This document shows positions 1 to 8,767 of a DNA stretch of 64,000 nucleotides, piece after piece (positions within the stretch are counted from its first letter, which is position 1; every line of letters starts with the position of its first letter). Made by a program: the position numbers and the translations under genes. The notes below the pieces were generated by a model, which ran no database searches, was not told the origin of the DNA, and saw only the letters and a program-made list of their open reading frames with translations. Origin of the DNA: Paenibacillus sp. S150 (GTDB taxonomy: Bacteria; Bacillota; Bacilli; Paenibacillales; Paenibacillaceae); NCBI RefSeq assembly GCF_019352175.1, contig NZ_JACBYI010000035.1:1-64000 (forward strand), read 5' to 3'.

Positions 1-484
1 AGAGATCTAAGAACCAACCCAACCGACGACAGAACAACTGGATATGAAAGGAAATTTTCGCAGGGGGGATCCCCCCTGACCCTTGAAAACCATTCCTATC
101 CATTGTCCCAATGGATATCCTACAACCCTTAAAGATAATTACACAAACTTCTTGACGCTACCGAGCGGGCCTCCATTAGGTGTACAAAATCCCACTAAAG
201 CCCGTTAAAGCCAGAATTCCAGCCCATTAGTGTTACTTTTTACACTTCGCTTCAGGCCCCTATGAATCTCTTCCTTGCTTTTCATCAGCTTGTTCAGGCT
301 CTCCGGTTCCATTCATCCTGAATTCCGAAAGTGAATGGAACCAATGTAGAGCTTTTTAGATGATTTGTGGATACTTACTTTCGAAATTCAGGTTTATATG
401 TTTTACGCTATCAATTATCCTTCTATTTTTGGAGAAACGAGTGCCGCCTCTTTCAGAGGACGGCGTAGCCGTTTCTGCTTGGTG
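1..484. other. intergenic region at window start
   Basis: I see no gene here. It holds a perfect 18-bp palindrome centred on GGATCC at 61-78, which has no U-tract and so is not a convincing terminator. It also holds one copy of a dispersed repeat (161-317, listed separately). A frame open from 365 merely runs upstream of the GntR gene and has no ribosome binding site. Confidence 0.6.
161..317 (-). repeat. dispersed repeat A, copy 1 (inverted relative to copy 2)
   Basis: The reverse complement of this stretch matches 45182-45337 over about 155 bp with high identity and one small length difference. Shared blocks include GTAAAAAGTAACACTAATGG and TTTAGTGGGATTTTGTACAC. Both copies lie in intergenic DNA and neither encodes a recognisable protein. 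No terminal inverted repeats or target-site duplications were obvious, so it is a dispersed intergenic repeat of unknown type. Confidence 0.75.
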
Positions 485-531
485 TTGACAGCACTGTTCA
501 ACTGTATTAATAATAGTAGTACAGTTAATAC
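485..531 (+). promoter_or_regulatory. promoter and likely GntR operator
   Basis: A consensus -35 TTGACA (485-490) is followed after 17 bp by TAATAA (508-513). Two nested inverted repeats overlap the -10: AACTGTA (500-506) with TACAGTT (520-526), and GTATTAA (504-510) with TTAATAC (525-531). Such symmetry over the -10 fits autorepression by the dimeric GntR protein encoded directly downstream. That link is inferred. Confidence 0.6.
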
Positions 532-574
532 ACTTGGCTGCCGTCTGAATACAGCTCAGGAAAGGAGGACTGTC

Positions 575-961
575 ATGTTCGAATTGGATGTCCGCAGCCG
601 CAAGCCGATTTACGAGCAGCTGACCGGTAAGGTCAAGGAGCTGATCATGCACGGAATTCTGCGCGCGGATGAACAGCTTCCATCGGTAAGAGCCTTATCC
701 TCCCAGCTTACAGTGAACCCCAATACGATTCAGAAGGCCTACCGGGAGCTGGAACGGGAAGGCTACATCTATTCCTTGCAGGGCAAGGGGAGCTTTGTTG
801 CATCTGTGCAGCAGGGGCAGAACGAGAGCAAAAAAGCCGAACTTCGGGATGAACTGCTGCGCTTGATGGCGGAAGCCGTATATCTTGGATTTACTGAAAG
901 CGAGATAGGGGCGCTGTACCGCGAGGTGCTGGAGCATAAAGAGAGAGGGGAGAAATCATGA
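575..961 (+). CDS. GntR family transcriptional regulator, YtrA subfamily
   Basis: A 128-residue protein made almost entirely of an N-terminal winged helix (about residues 5-75, with the motif LPSVRALSSQL followed by NPNTIQKAYRELEREGY) plus a short helical tail. This is the size and layout of YtrA-type GntR regulators, which lack a large effector domain and repress ABC transporter operons. The ATG at 575 follows AAAGGAGG. The longer upstream frame has no ribosome binding site. The stop overlaps the next start (ATGA), so it is co-transcribed with the ABC genes. The palindromes over its promoter suggest autoregulation. The inducing signal is unknown. Confidence 0.9.
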   Translation: MFELDVRSRKPIYEQLTGKVKELIMHGILRADEQLPSVRALSSQLTVNPNTIQKAYRELEREGYIYSLQGKGSFVASVQQGQNESKKAELRDELLRLMAEAVYLGFTESEIGALYREVLEHKERGEKS

Positions 962-1860
962 TTGAGATTCGCGGAGTCAGCAAGAGCTTTCAAGGTGAAA
1001 AGGCTGTGGATAGCCTGTCGCTGACTGTACATAAAGGAGCCATTTATGGCCTGCTGGGCTCCAACGGTGCGGGGAAAACCACACTGATGAAGACACTCGC
1101 CGGCATTTACCGGCCGGAGGCGGGGACGGTCAGGATCGGCGGCCAGCCTGTATATGAGAGCCCGCAGGTGAAGCAGCGCGTTATCTTTATGCCGGACAGC
1201 CCATACTTCTTCCCGCAGGCATCGCTCAAAAGCATGGCAGCCTACTACCGTTCGATCTATCCGGGCTGGAGCGACAAGCGCTATACGGAGCTGGGCTCGG
1301 CGTTTCGCCTGGCTGCGGGCCGGAAGCTCAGCCGCTTCTCGAAGGGGATGCAGCGCCAGGCGGCATTTTGGCTTGCGCTCAGCTGTACGCCGGATGTGCT
1401 TATTATGGATGAGCCGATTGACGGGCTGGACCCGGTGATGCGCCGCCAGATCAAAAACCTGCTGTTCCAGGAGGTGGCGGAGCGGGAGCTGACCGTGCTG
1501 ATTTCCTCGCATAATCTGCGGGAGATTGAGGATCTGTGCGATCATGTGGGCATTATGCACGCCGGCCGGATGCTGGTGGAGAAGGACCTGGATGATCTCA
1601 AGGCGGACACGCACAAGGTTCAGGTCGCTTTCCGGGATGAGCGTCATGCGTCGGCACTGGCGGCCAAGCTGCAGATTCTCCATCAGGAGCGGCGGGGCAG
1701 CGTGGATCTGTATATCGTAAAAGGCGACCGGGAGCGGATTAAGCAAGCTTTTCATGTCTATGAGCCGTATGTGTTCGATCTGCTTCCCTTGACGCTGGAG
1801 GAAATCTTTATTTATGAAATGGGGGATGCCGGTTATGACGCGCAGCCGATACTTCTTTAA
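958..1860 (+). CDS. ABC transporter ATP-binding protein
   Basis: A 300-residue ABC ATPase. Walker A is GSNGAGKTT (residues 34-42), the signature is the divergent FSKGMQ (about 127-132) in place of LSGGQ, Walker B ends at D151-E152 in LIMDEP, and the H-loop is SSHNLREIED. The C-terminal part resembles the YtrB/CcmA-like drug and peptide ATPases found next to YtrA-type regulators. It starts inside the regulator stop codon and its 3' end overlaps the permease gene, so the three genes form one translationally coupled unit. The substrate cannot be read from sequence. Family members often respond to cell-wall antibiotics. Confidence 0.92.
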   Translation: MIEIRGVSKSFQGEKAVDSLSLTVHKGAIYGLLGSNGAGKTTLMKTLAGIYRPEAGTVRIGGQPVYESPQVKQRVIFMPDSPYFFPQASLKSMAAYYRSIYPGWSDKRYTELGSAFRLAAGRKLSRFSKGMQRQAAFWLALSCTPDVLIMDEPIDGLDPVMRRQIKNLLFQEVAERELTVLISSHNLREIEDLCDHVGIMHAGRMLVEKDLDDLKADTHKVQVAFRDERHASALAAKLQILHQERRGSVDLYIVKGDRERIKQAFHVYEPYVFDLLPLTLEEIFIYEMGDAGYDAQPILL

Positions 1861-3877
1861 CCGCAGTGTTATCCGCCAGAATGTGCGCCAGCACGGGTGG
1901 ATCGGAATCATCTATACACTGGGCTTGCTGTTCTCGCTTCCGCTGCAGCTGTTCATGAGCAATTATCCGGATGCCGAGCCGCAGAAGATTGATTCGCTGT
2001 TCCGTGTCGGCGGAAATATGCAGATGCTGTTCATCCTCTCGCTGCCGGTAGCTGCCGGGCTGTTCCTGTTCCGCTATCTGCAGTCCAAAATGGCCTCCGA
2101 TTTGTGGCACAGCCTCCCGCTGCGCCGGGAGCATCTGCTTGCCGCCCATCTGGCGAGCGGACTCGGTCTGCTGATGCTTCCGGTCTGGGTGACGGCTGCG
2201 GTTACCGCGCTGGTCACTCCCTTACAAGGCAATATGTACATTTATCAGGGAGCGGATATCTGGAATTGGTGCCTGATTGTCAGCATTGTCACGCTGTTCC
2301 TTTTTATCTTCAGCGTGTTTGTCGGCATATGCACGGGACAAACGGTGCTCCAGGGAATTATCATTTATATTCTGCTGATTCTTCCCGCGGCGCTGATACA
2401 GTTTATCAATCACCATTTAAGCAACTATCTCTATGGTTATCCGGAATGGTTTGGCCTCAGCAGCGACAGCTTGATCTGGTCGCCCTTTATGCATCTTATT
2501 GTTCTGGAGCAAGAGCCCTTCAGCACGGGTGAGCTATGGGTTTACGGCGGTTTGTCAATCCTGTTCACGGTGTTTTCCTTTGTGCTGTACCGCAAGCGCA
2601 GTGTGGAAAAAGCCGGACAGGCCATTGCCTTTACCTACTTCAATCCGCTGTTCAAAGCGGGCGTCATGCTCTGCGCCATGCTGCTCTCGGGAACCTACTT
2701 TGCCGCAATTAAGCCTAATCAGCCGGGCTTGGTGATCTGCAGCCATATTGCCGGGGCATTGCTGGGCTATATCGCAGCAGAGATGGTAATCCGCAAAACC
2801 TGGCAGATTATGACCCGCAAAGTGCCGCTTGAATTTGCGGTGTATGGTATATTGCTGGGTCTGCTGCTCTATATTCCGGTCTCGGGCTTCACCGGGTATG
2901 AGAACCGGGTTCCGCCCGGGGAACGTATTGCCGGAGTATATGCGGGAAGCAATTACGAGGTATATGCCAATTCCTATCCGCAAGTCAACAGCTTTAGTTC
3001 TAATGCGGATCTTTCCTCTGCGGAACAGGCTGCGCCCCCGGCCCAGCCGGATATCTATACGGCCGATAAGCAGTACGCCGAAGCCGTCCGCAGATTACAC
3101 CAAGCCCTGATTACCGTGCGGCCGGAGAGTTCGGACCCGGCGCTGAGATATGCAGATGGAGCCAGAAGGTTTACTTTTGCCTATCAACTGGACAACGGGC
3201 GCAAGCTGGTACGGGAATATTGGATACCGGGTGAGGGATTTGAGCCTGAAATGAAGGCTGTAATGGAAAGCCGGGGCTTCAAACAGAATGAATTTATGCT
3301 TTACCGGCTGGACGAAGAAACGGAGAGCATATGGCTCAGCAGCTTTAATAAGAATGTCAGTATCTACGACCCGCAGGAGATTAAGGAATTTTCAGACCTT
3401 TTGCGGCAGGAGATTCTGAATATGGGCTATGAAGACCAGATGGGCGACCAGAAATCCATTGCTGCTATACAGATGAACAGCAAACCCGGAAAATATGGCT
3501 TCAATTATGCCTACAACTGGAAACCATCCTTTCATGAACTGGAGCGCTGGCTCGTTCAAAAGGGATATGCAGATAGGGTCCGGCCTGCCGCACAAGATGT
3601 CATTTCCGCCGAGCTGATCCAAGATGATTATGCCGGCAAGCTTCCCGCCTCATCGAGGTTCAATGTTGAGCAGCATATGCAGCTGGCCCGCAACGAGAAC
3701 CGCGCGGCCATCGTCAAGGATGCGGAGCTGATTAGCGCCATTCTAAGCCGCCAGCGCAGCTTTACAGCCAGGAATGGCGATTACCTGGTGAAGCTGACCT
3801 ATAAAGGCGGAGCGACAGATTATGCTGCGCTGCATGAAGAAGACATAACACCGGGTCTTAAGGCGCTGCTCCCATAG
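1835..3877 (+). CDS. ABC transporter permease with large extracytoplasmic domain
   Basis: About 680 residues. The N-terminal half holds roughly ten hydrophobic segments typical of ABC-2 type permeases. After a membrane segment near residue 360 comes a soluble region of about 310 residues (YEVYANSYPQV onwards), probably outside the cell. The ATG at 1835 is chosen because GGGGG lies 9 bp upstream and the protein then begins MTRSRYFFNRS. Upstream in-frame ATGs at 1814 and 1826 lack spacing. It overlaps the ATPase gene by 26 bp and should be its membrane partner. It is much larger than B. subtilis YtrC/YtrD, and the role of the soluble domain is unknown. Confidence 0.85.
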   Translation: MTRSRYFFNRSVIRQNVRQHGWIGIIYTLGLLFSLPLQLFMSNYPDAEPQKIDSLFRVGGNMQMLFILSLPVAAGLFLFRYLQSKMASDLWHSLPLRREHLLAAHLASGLGLLMLPVWVTAAVTALVTPLQGNMYIYQGADIWNWCLIVSIVTLFLFIFSVFVGICTGQTVLQGIIIYILLILPAALIQFINHHLSNYLYGYPEWFGLSSDSLIWSPFMHLIVLEQEPFSTGELWVYGGLSILFTVFSFVLYRKRSVEKAGQAIAFTYFNPLFKAGVMLCAMLLSGTYFAAIKPNQPGLVICSHIAGALLGYIAAEMVIRKTWQIMTRKVPLEFAVYGILLGLLLYIPVSGFTGYENRVPPGERIAGVYAGSNYEVYANSYPQVNSFSSNADLSSAEQAAPPAQPDIYTADKQYAEAVRRLHQALITVRPESSDPALRYADGARRFTFAYQLDNGRKLVREYWIPGEGFEPEMKAVMESRGFKQNEFMLYRLDEETESIWLSSFNKNVSIYDPQEIKEFSDLLRQEILNMGYEDQMGDQKSIAAIQMNSKPGKYGFNYAYNWKPSFHELERWLVQKGYADRVRPAAQDVISAELIQDDYAGKLPASSRFNVEQHMQLARNENRAAIVKDAELISAILSRQRSFTARNGDYLVKLTYKGGATDYAALHEEDITPGLKALLP

Positions 3878-3912
3878 CAGGCTCCGGAAGGCTCGGAAAA
3901 CGGTTTTCTCAG

Positions 3913-3958
3913 CGCCCCGGCTTCCGGCAGCAAATTAATTTCCGGCGGGGCGTTTTTT
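3913..3958 (+). terminator. rho-independent terminator of the GntR-ABC operon
   Basis: The stem CGCCCC/GGGGCG, with additional CCGG pairing inside, is followed by six T residues 36 bp after the permease stop codon. Confidence 0.75.
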
Positions 3959-4037
3959 GTACTTACTCATTTAACTTTTGGCTGATGCTGCAAAAAGCGG
4001 GCTTTGCTTCACATAAACTTTTAGGAGGTCAGGACAG

Positions 4038-4124
4038 ATGGACCCAATTGAAAACAATTCGTACTTCCAGCATATCCTTTTGCTTTCCACTCATCTGTCC
4101 GCCTCGTTCGGCAGGCCAGCTTAG
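4038..4124 (+). CDS. possible 28-residue peptide
   Basis: An ATG 9 bp after TTAGGAGG opens a 28-codon frame (begins MDPIENNSYF, ends FGRPA). The leader CATAAACTTTTAGGAGG is the same type as leaders of genuine genes at 44.2, 47.6 and 48.5 kb. A strong terminator follows at 4208-4241. It could be a real small protein, a leader peptide or the stump of a decayed gene. No family is recognised. Confidence 0.3.
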   Translation: MDPIENNSYFQHILLLSTHLSASFGRPA

Positions 4125-4207
4125 CAGCGGCTGAATTATTTCCGGCTTCAGCAAGCGATCTTGTCCGCAGGCAATAATATGCCTGACTTTGCATAAAGCT
4201 GCAGCCT

Positions 4208-4241
4208 GGCTATGGACGATGGAGTCCATGGCCTTTTTTTA
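4208..4241 (+). terminator. rho-independent terminator
   Basis: The arms GGCTATGGAC and GTCCATGGCC (4208-4217 and 4224-4233) pair with a single mismatch and are followed by a T-tract. It ends whatever transcript crosses 4.0-4.2 kb and lies only 31 bp before the truncated nucleotidyltransferase gene. Confidence 0.8.
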
Positions 4242-4272
4242 TTTTCTAGGGTCCGGAAGGGAGATTTGCATA

Positions 4273-4614
4273 ATGTCAGAAATTCATGAATCCGTTACCC
4301 GCCAGCTCCGTGCCATTGAATCGGAGGAAAACGTCCGCATTCTCTATGCCTGTGAATCCGGCAGCAGAGCCTGGGGGTTCCCCTCCAAAGACAGAGTCAA
4401 TCGGCTGCTGGTCCGCAAAATGTCTGGCGATGAGCTGAATCTGGAGCCGCGTTTGGAGGTAATTAACAAGTATCTGGAGTCGCAAATCAGCCATTACGAA
4501 GAGATTGCGGTCCAGTTTGGGCACGGGAACGGGGTTGCTGACACCGTGCTGGATGAATTATTCCGCTCCGCACTGCCTGAGGTGTGGGGCGGGAAAAGCC
4601 GCTGGGCCCCGTAG
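4273..4614 (+). pseudogene. YcgL-type nucleotidyltransferase with internal deletion
   Basis: A 113-residue frame with good ribosome binding (GGAAGGGAG, 9 bp). Its N-terminus carries the nucleotidyltransferase start ILYACESGSRAWGFPSKD, but the catalytic continuation (normally SDYDVRF) is missing. Right after PSKD the protein jumps to a C-terminal segment of the same family (LEVINKYLESQI onward, DTVLDELFRSALPEVWG). Family members are about twice this length. I read this as an in-frame deletion of the middle, including the metal-binding aspartates, leaving a catalytically dead remnant. It sits just upstream of hen1 and pnkp, where an intact copy might have been an end-modifying partner. Confidence 0.75.
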
Positions 4615-4655
4615 AGTAGAGAGAAAATTAAGCGACGCCGAAGGAGATGGACTCT

Positions 4656-6098
4656 ATGCATTTAATCATTAGAGTGACTGGAGCGGGTGCGGGCATGCTC
4701 TCCCGCCTGCTGGCCAAGAATCCCGATAACCTGTACGACCGGATGGAAAAAGAAGCCCGCGTGCGCATCGCCTTCACCGCTTCCTCAGAACAAGAGGCCG
4801 AAGCGGTCATTTATGTCACACCGGACCCGGTTGAGCTGGTAAAAGGCGCATCTTCCGCGCACAATGATATTACGCAGTATATCAATGACCGTGAATTTGT
4901 GGTGAGCAGCCTGTTCTGCACTTATATCCGTTCCGCGCTGGGTACTGCACTGAACGGCAAAACGAAGGAGGCGTATTTGCCCTGGGTGAACCGGAAGCTG
5001 GCCCTGGAGCTGACCTTTGGGCCTGTAGCATCCAATTTGCCGGACCATGCGCTTGAAGACCTGTTCATCCCTCTAGGCTATGAGGTGGTGCTGGAACGGG
5101 GCGATGCCGCATATGCCTTTGAGCTGAAGAGCCGCAGCTCTGTGCGGTATATCAAGCTGAAGGGCATACAGACGCTGCAGACCGCGCTTCGGCAGCTGTT
5201 CGTGCTGATTCCTGCGCTCGACGACTACAAGCATTACTATATCAGCGACGATGAGGTGGACAAGATCAGGCGCTATGGCGATGGCTGGCTGGAGAATCAT
5301 CCGCAGCGGGCCCTGATCCTGAAGCGCACCTTGCGTTTTGCCGGTGCGATCAAGCACTATGAGGATCAGATGGCCGGAGACGGCCAACAGGCGGAGAATG
5401 GCGCCTCGGGCGAAGCGCCGGGCATTGCGGAGCCGTTTGCGGCTCCGGCAGAAGCCTCCGCCGGAACCGGAGCGGCTGAAGCGCCCAAGGCAAGGCTGAA
5501 TGATCTGCGCTATGCCGCTATTGCAGACACTGTGGAGAGGCTTGCGGCCCGGCGCAGCATCGTCGATTTTGGCTCCGGCGGGGGGAAGCTGTCAGCCAGG
5601 CTGAGCAGTGTGCCGGGGGTGCAGGAGATCAAGGCGGTGGAGCCTTCTGCGGCGGCACAGCTGCGGGCTATGGACCGCTTTGCCAAACTGGAGGGAAGGC
5701 CGGGCGCTATCGTGCCTGAGCCGGTCACGGGATCGCTGTTCTATTATGATGAAGCGTTGCGGGGCAAGGATGTGATGATTCTTTGCGAGGTCATCGAGCA
5801 TATCGATGAGCGCCGGCTTAATCGGGTGATGGAGACAATTTTTCACGAATATGCCCCAGGCACGCTGATTATCACTACGCCGAACAAGGAATACAATGCG
5901 CTGTATCAAATGGAGCACGAGAAATTGCGCCATCGGGATCACCGTTTTGAATGGGACCGGGAGGCTTTTGGAGCATGGTGTTCCTGCTGGACTTCGGCCT
6001 ATAATTATTCTGTCCGGCTGAGTGGTATCGGCGAGTTCGCGCAGGAATATGGATACCCGACGCAGATGGCTATTTTTACGAAGGAGGATTCGTTGTAA
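4656..6098 (+). CDS. hen1: 3'-terminal RNA ribose 2'-O-methyltransferase Hen1
   Basis: A 480-residue bacterial Hen1. The N-terminal domain (about 1-235) matches the bacterial-specific part that contacts the Pnkp ligase domain. A low-complexity Ala/Glu-rich linker (about 245-285) leads to a methyltransferase with SAM motif VDFGSGGGKL and metal-binding residues E378, E381 and H382 (EVIEHI) and H429 (RHRDHRFEW). It 2'-O-methylates the 3' end of cleaved RNA before Pnkp seals it, so the repaired site resists re-cleavage by ribotoxins. The ATG at 4656 is preferred over 4647, since AAGGAG abuts 4647 directly. Its stop overlaps the pnkp start codon. Confidence 0.93.
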   Translation: MHLIIRVTGAGAGMLSRLLAKNPDNLYDRMEKEARVRIAFTASSEQEAEAVIYVTPDPVELVKGASSAHNDITQYINDREFVVSSLFCTYIRSALGTALNGKTKEAYLPWVNRKLALELTFGPVASNLPDHALEDLFIPLGYEVVLERGDAAYAFELKSRSSVRYIKLKGIQTLQTALRQLFVLIPALDDYKHYYISDDEVDKIRRYGDGWLENHPQRALILKRTLRFAGAIKHYEDQMAGDGQQAENGASGEAPGIAEPFAAPAEASAGTGAAEAPKARLNDLRYAAIADTVERLAARRSIVDFGSGGGKLSARLSSVPGVQEIKAVEPSAAAQLRAMDRFAKLEGRPGAIVPEPVTGSLFYYDEALRGKDVMILCEVIEHIDERRLNRVMETIFHEYAPGTLIITTPNKEYNALYQMEHEKLRHRDHRFEWDREAFGAWCSCWTSAYNYSVRLSGIGEFAQEYGYPTQMAIFTKEDSL

Positions 6099-8713
6099 TG
6101 ACTGACAGACAAGAAGGGCAGCGGGTAATTCCTTTTCCGCATGGAGGCATTGTTGTGCTCGTCGGGCCCTCTAACAGCGGCAAAACCGCTCTGCTCCGCA
6201 GACTCGTGCAGGAAGGCATACTTCTGCAGACGGAGATCGTTTCTTCGGATGATTACCGGACGCTGGTGGGTGATACGGAATACCCCGACTGGAAGGGACG
6301 CCCGCGGGAAGAAGCGGACATTCTGTACAGCGATTACCAGCTAATGTCCAAATTGGCTTTTGAGGCGATGAATACCGTAGTGTCCATGCGGTGCCGGCTG
6401 GGCAGGCTGACCGTGGTGGATGCCACGCATCTGCAGCCGGAGCACCGCAGAAAATATATCGAGCTGGCCGCCAGGAATGATCTCCCCTGCGCCGCCTGGA
6501 TTCTGGATCTGCCGGAGCAGACACTGCTTGAGCGGGACAAAAGCCGGGACCAGCCGCGCGGCAGGCAGCGGGTGAAACAGCAGTTTGTCCAGTTCAAGCG
6601 CTCGCTGCGCGGACTTCGTGATGAAGGCTTCGACTTCACTTATATGCTCAAAGAAACGGAAACCGTTCAGTTTGAACGTAAAAAAAATCCCCTGCTGGCC
6701 GAAATCGGCAACGGGGTGGATGTGATCGGAGATATTCACGGCTGCTATGACGAAATGCTGGAGCTGCTGGGACGGCTGGGTTACGCACCGGATGAAGCCG
6801 GGCTGTACAGGCATCCCGAAGGCAGGGTTCTGATCTCCGTAGGCGATGTGATGAGCCGTGGCCCGAAATCGCTCGAGACCTTGGGCTTCTGGAAAAAGCA
6901 CTGCGGCGCCGGGATTGCCCGCATGATCGACAGCAACCACGGCTGGAAGATTGCCCGCTACCTCAGCGGCCGCAACATAAGCCTGAGCCATGGCGATGAG
7001 AATATCGCTGCAGAGCTTGCCGAATATGCCCGGGAAGCGGGTGAAGAGGCGGCGGCACAACTTAAGGAGGAGCTGAAGCAATTTCTGCTGTCTGCGCCCA
7101 GCCATCTGGTCCTGTGCCGCGGGGGGGTGCGGCATGTGGTTGTTGCCCATGCCGGAATCAGGGATGAATACATCGGCAAGCAGTCCGGACGGGTGCAGGA
7201 TTTCTGCCGTTATGGAGATACGGACGGCGCGGATGCTGCAGGAGCCCCAATCCGCAAGGAATGGTATGTAGAGCATGAATCGGGGGAGCTTATCGTCTGG
7301 GGGCATGATCCCAGACCTTACCCGACCGTGGTGAAAAATACGGTCAATATTGATCAGGGTGCGGTATTTGGCGGCTCCTTGACGGCCTACCGCTACCCTG
7401 AACGGCAGTTTGTCAGCGTCAAGGCGTATAAGGATTATGCCCGGGACCCGGACAGCCCGCTGATCCGCTGGGAGCGCAGGAGATTCTCTCCGCCTAATCT
7501 GCGCAAGCTTGTGGACGGGTACTCCGTCATGACTGGCGTTTACGGTGAAATCTCTGTGCGCGGCGAATTTGTAAAAGCGGCGATAGACACGGTATCGCAT
7601 TTCACGGTCCCTATGGAGGAGCTTGTCTATATTCCGCCGACTATGAGTCCGGCACCGGGGGTGTCCGCCGATGAGGCCTATCTGGAGCACCCCCGTGAAG
7701 CGATTGCCTACTACCGTTCGCAGGGTGTGAAGAGCATGGTCGCTGAGAAAAAACACATGGGCAGCCGTGCAGTTCTGCTGTTGTTCCGTGATGAGGCCGC
7801 CGCTGTGCCTTACGTGGGCCGCAAGGCGCTCGGCACGATCTACACCCGGACCGGCCGGGCCTTCTTTGACAAGGAGGGCGGGTCGGCTGTGCTCTCCCGG
7901 CTGAACGAGGATTTGCACAAAGCGGAATATTGGGCACGCCATGATACGGATGTGCTGCTGCTCGACGCCGAAATCCTCCCTTGGAACCTGAAGGCGCGCG
8001 AGCTGATTGCGGCCCAGTATACCCATGTCGCGGAAGCCGCTGTGCTGGACCGTGAGCATCTCCTGGTGAAGCTGCGCGAAGCCGAAAATGCCGGCCGGGA
8101 TGTGGCGGGCTGGGTACAGGAGATGGAGGGCAGGCTGCGGAGCGCACGTATATTCCGTGAAGCCTTTCAGCAGTACTGCTGGGACACAAGCGGACTTGAC
8201 GGCGTGCGGATTGCTCCGTTTCATGTTTTGGCGCACAGCGGGCAGACCTTCTTCGACCGCTCCCGCCTCTGGCATATGGAGCATGGGCGGGAGCTGGCCG
8301 GGCTGTCACCGCTCTTTATGGAGACGGAATACCGGACGATCACCAGTGAAGCCGACGAAGCGGAAGTGATCCGCTGGTGGGAGGAGCTGACTGAGGATGG
8401 ACATGAAGGCATCGTGATCAAACCGGAAGCCTTCATTGTCCGCAGCGGTAAAGGTCTGGTACAGCCTGCAATCAAGGTCAGGGGACGCAAGTACCTGCAT
8501 ATTATTTATGGCATTGATTATCTGCAGCCGGATAATCTGGAACGGCTCAAGCAGCGCAAAACCGGCAAAAAAGAGCGCCATGCCCTGATGGAATACGCAC
8601 TTAGCGTAGAGTCTGTGGAACGCTTCATCCGCAAGGAGCCGCTGGAGCGGGTGCATGAATGCGTGCTTGCCGCCTTGTCGCTGGAATCCGATCCGGCGGA
8701 CCCGCGGCTGTAG
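6098..8713 (+). CDS. pnkp: polynucleotide kinase-phosphatase-ligase Pnkp
   Basis: An 871-residue trifunctional RNA-repair enzyme. The kinase has P-loop GPSNSGKT (23-30). The metallophosphoesterase carries GDIHG (211-215), GDVMSRGP and SNHGWK. The adenylyltransferase has nucleotidyl lysine K552 in KKHMGSR plus downstream motifs HEGIVIKP and AIKVRGRKYL. The kinase phosphorylates 5'-OH ends, the phosphatase clears 2',3'-cyclic or 3' phosphates, and the ligase domain seals the break with Hen1. Translation is coupled to hen1 by a one-base overlap (TAATG). The phosphatase motifs differ from GDxxDR and GNHD at one position each or more (S for D, S for G, G for D), so phosphatase activity should be tested rather than assumed. 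Confidence 0.93.
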   Translation: MTDRQEGQRVIPFPHGGIVVLVGPSNSGKTALLRRLVQEGILLQTEIVSSDDYRTLVGDTEYPDWKGRPREEADILYSDYQLMSKLAFEAMNTVVSMRCRLGRLTVVDATHLQPEHRRKYIELAARNDLPCAAWILDLPEQTLLERDKSRDQPRGRQRVKQQFVQFKRSLRGLRDEGFDFTYMLKETETVQFERKKNPLLAEIGNGVDVIGDIHGCYDEMLELLGRLGYAPDEAGLYRHPEGRVLISVGDVMSRGPKSLETLGFWKKHCGAGIARMIDSNHGWKIARYLSGRNISLSHGDENIAAELAEYAREAGEEAAAQLKEELKQFLLSAPSHLVLCRGGVRHVVVAHAGIRDEYIGKQSGRVQDFCRYGDTDGADAAGAPIRKEWYVEHESGELIVWGHDPRPYPTVVKNTVNIDQGAVFGGSLTAYRYPERQFVSVKAYKDYARDPDSPLIRWERRRFSPPNLRKLVDGYSVMTGVYGEISVRGEFVKAAIDTVSHFTVPMEELVYIPPTMSPAPGVSADEAYLEHPREAIAYYRSQGVKSMVAEKKHMGSRAVLLLFRDEAAAVPYVGRKALGTIYTRTGRAFFDKEGGSAVLSRLNEDLHKAEYWARHDTDVLLLDAEILPWNLKARELIAAQYTHVAEAAVLDREHLLVKLREAENAGRDVAGWVQEMEGRLRSARIFREAFQQYCWDTSGLDGVRIAPFHVLAHSGQTFFDRSRLWHMEHGRELAGLSPLFMETEYRTITSEADEAEVIRWWEELTEDGHEGIVIKPEAFIVRSGKGLVQPAIKVRGRKYLHIIYGIDYLQPDNLERLKQRKTGKKERHALMEYALSVESVERFIRKEPLERVHECVLAALSLESDPADPRL

Positions 8714-8767
8714 CAGAGAGCCGGGTGACCTGTAACTGAACTTGCCTGAACTTGAGATTGAAGGGAT

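Noticed and set aside
61..78. 18-bp palindrome around GGATCC as terminator
   Set aside because: No U-tract and no identified gene ending before it in the window.
769..1911. 380-codon minus-strand frame
   Set aside because: Shadow of the GntR and ABC ATPase genes, both with intact motifs and coupled starts.
6341..8284. 647-codon open frame on the minus strand inside pnkp
   Set aside because: It is antisense to a well-supported enzyme gene, has no family features or ribosome binding site, and arises from GC-rich codon bias.
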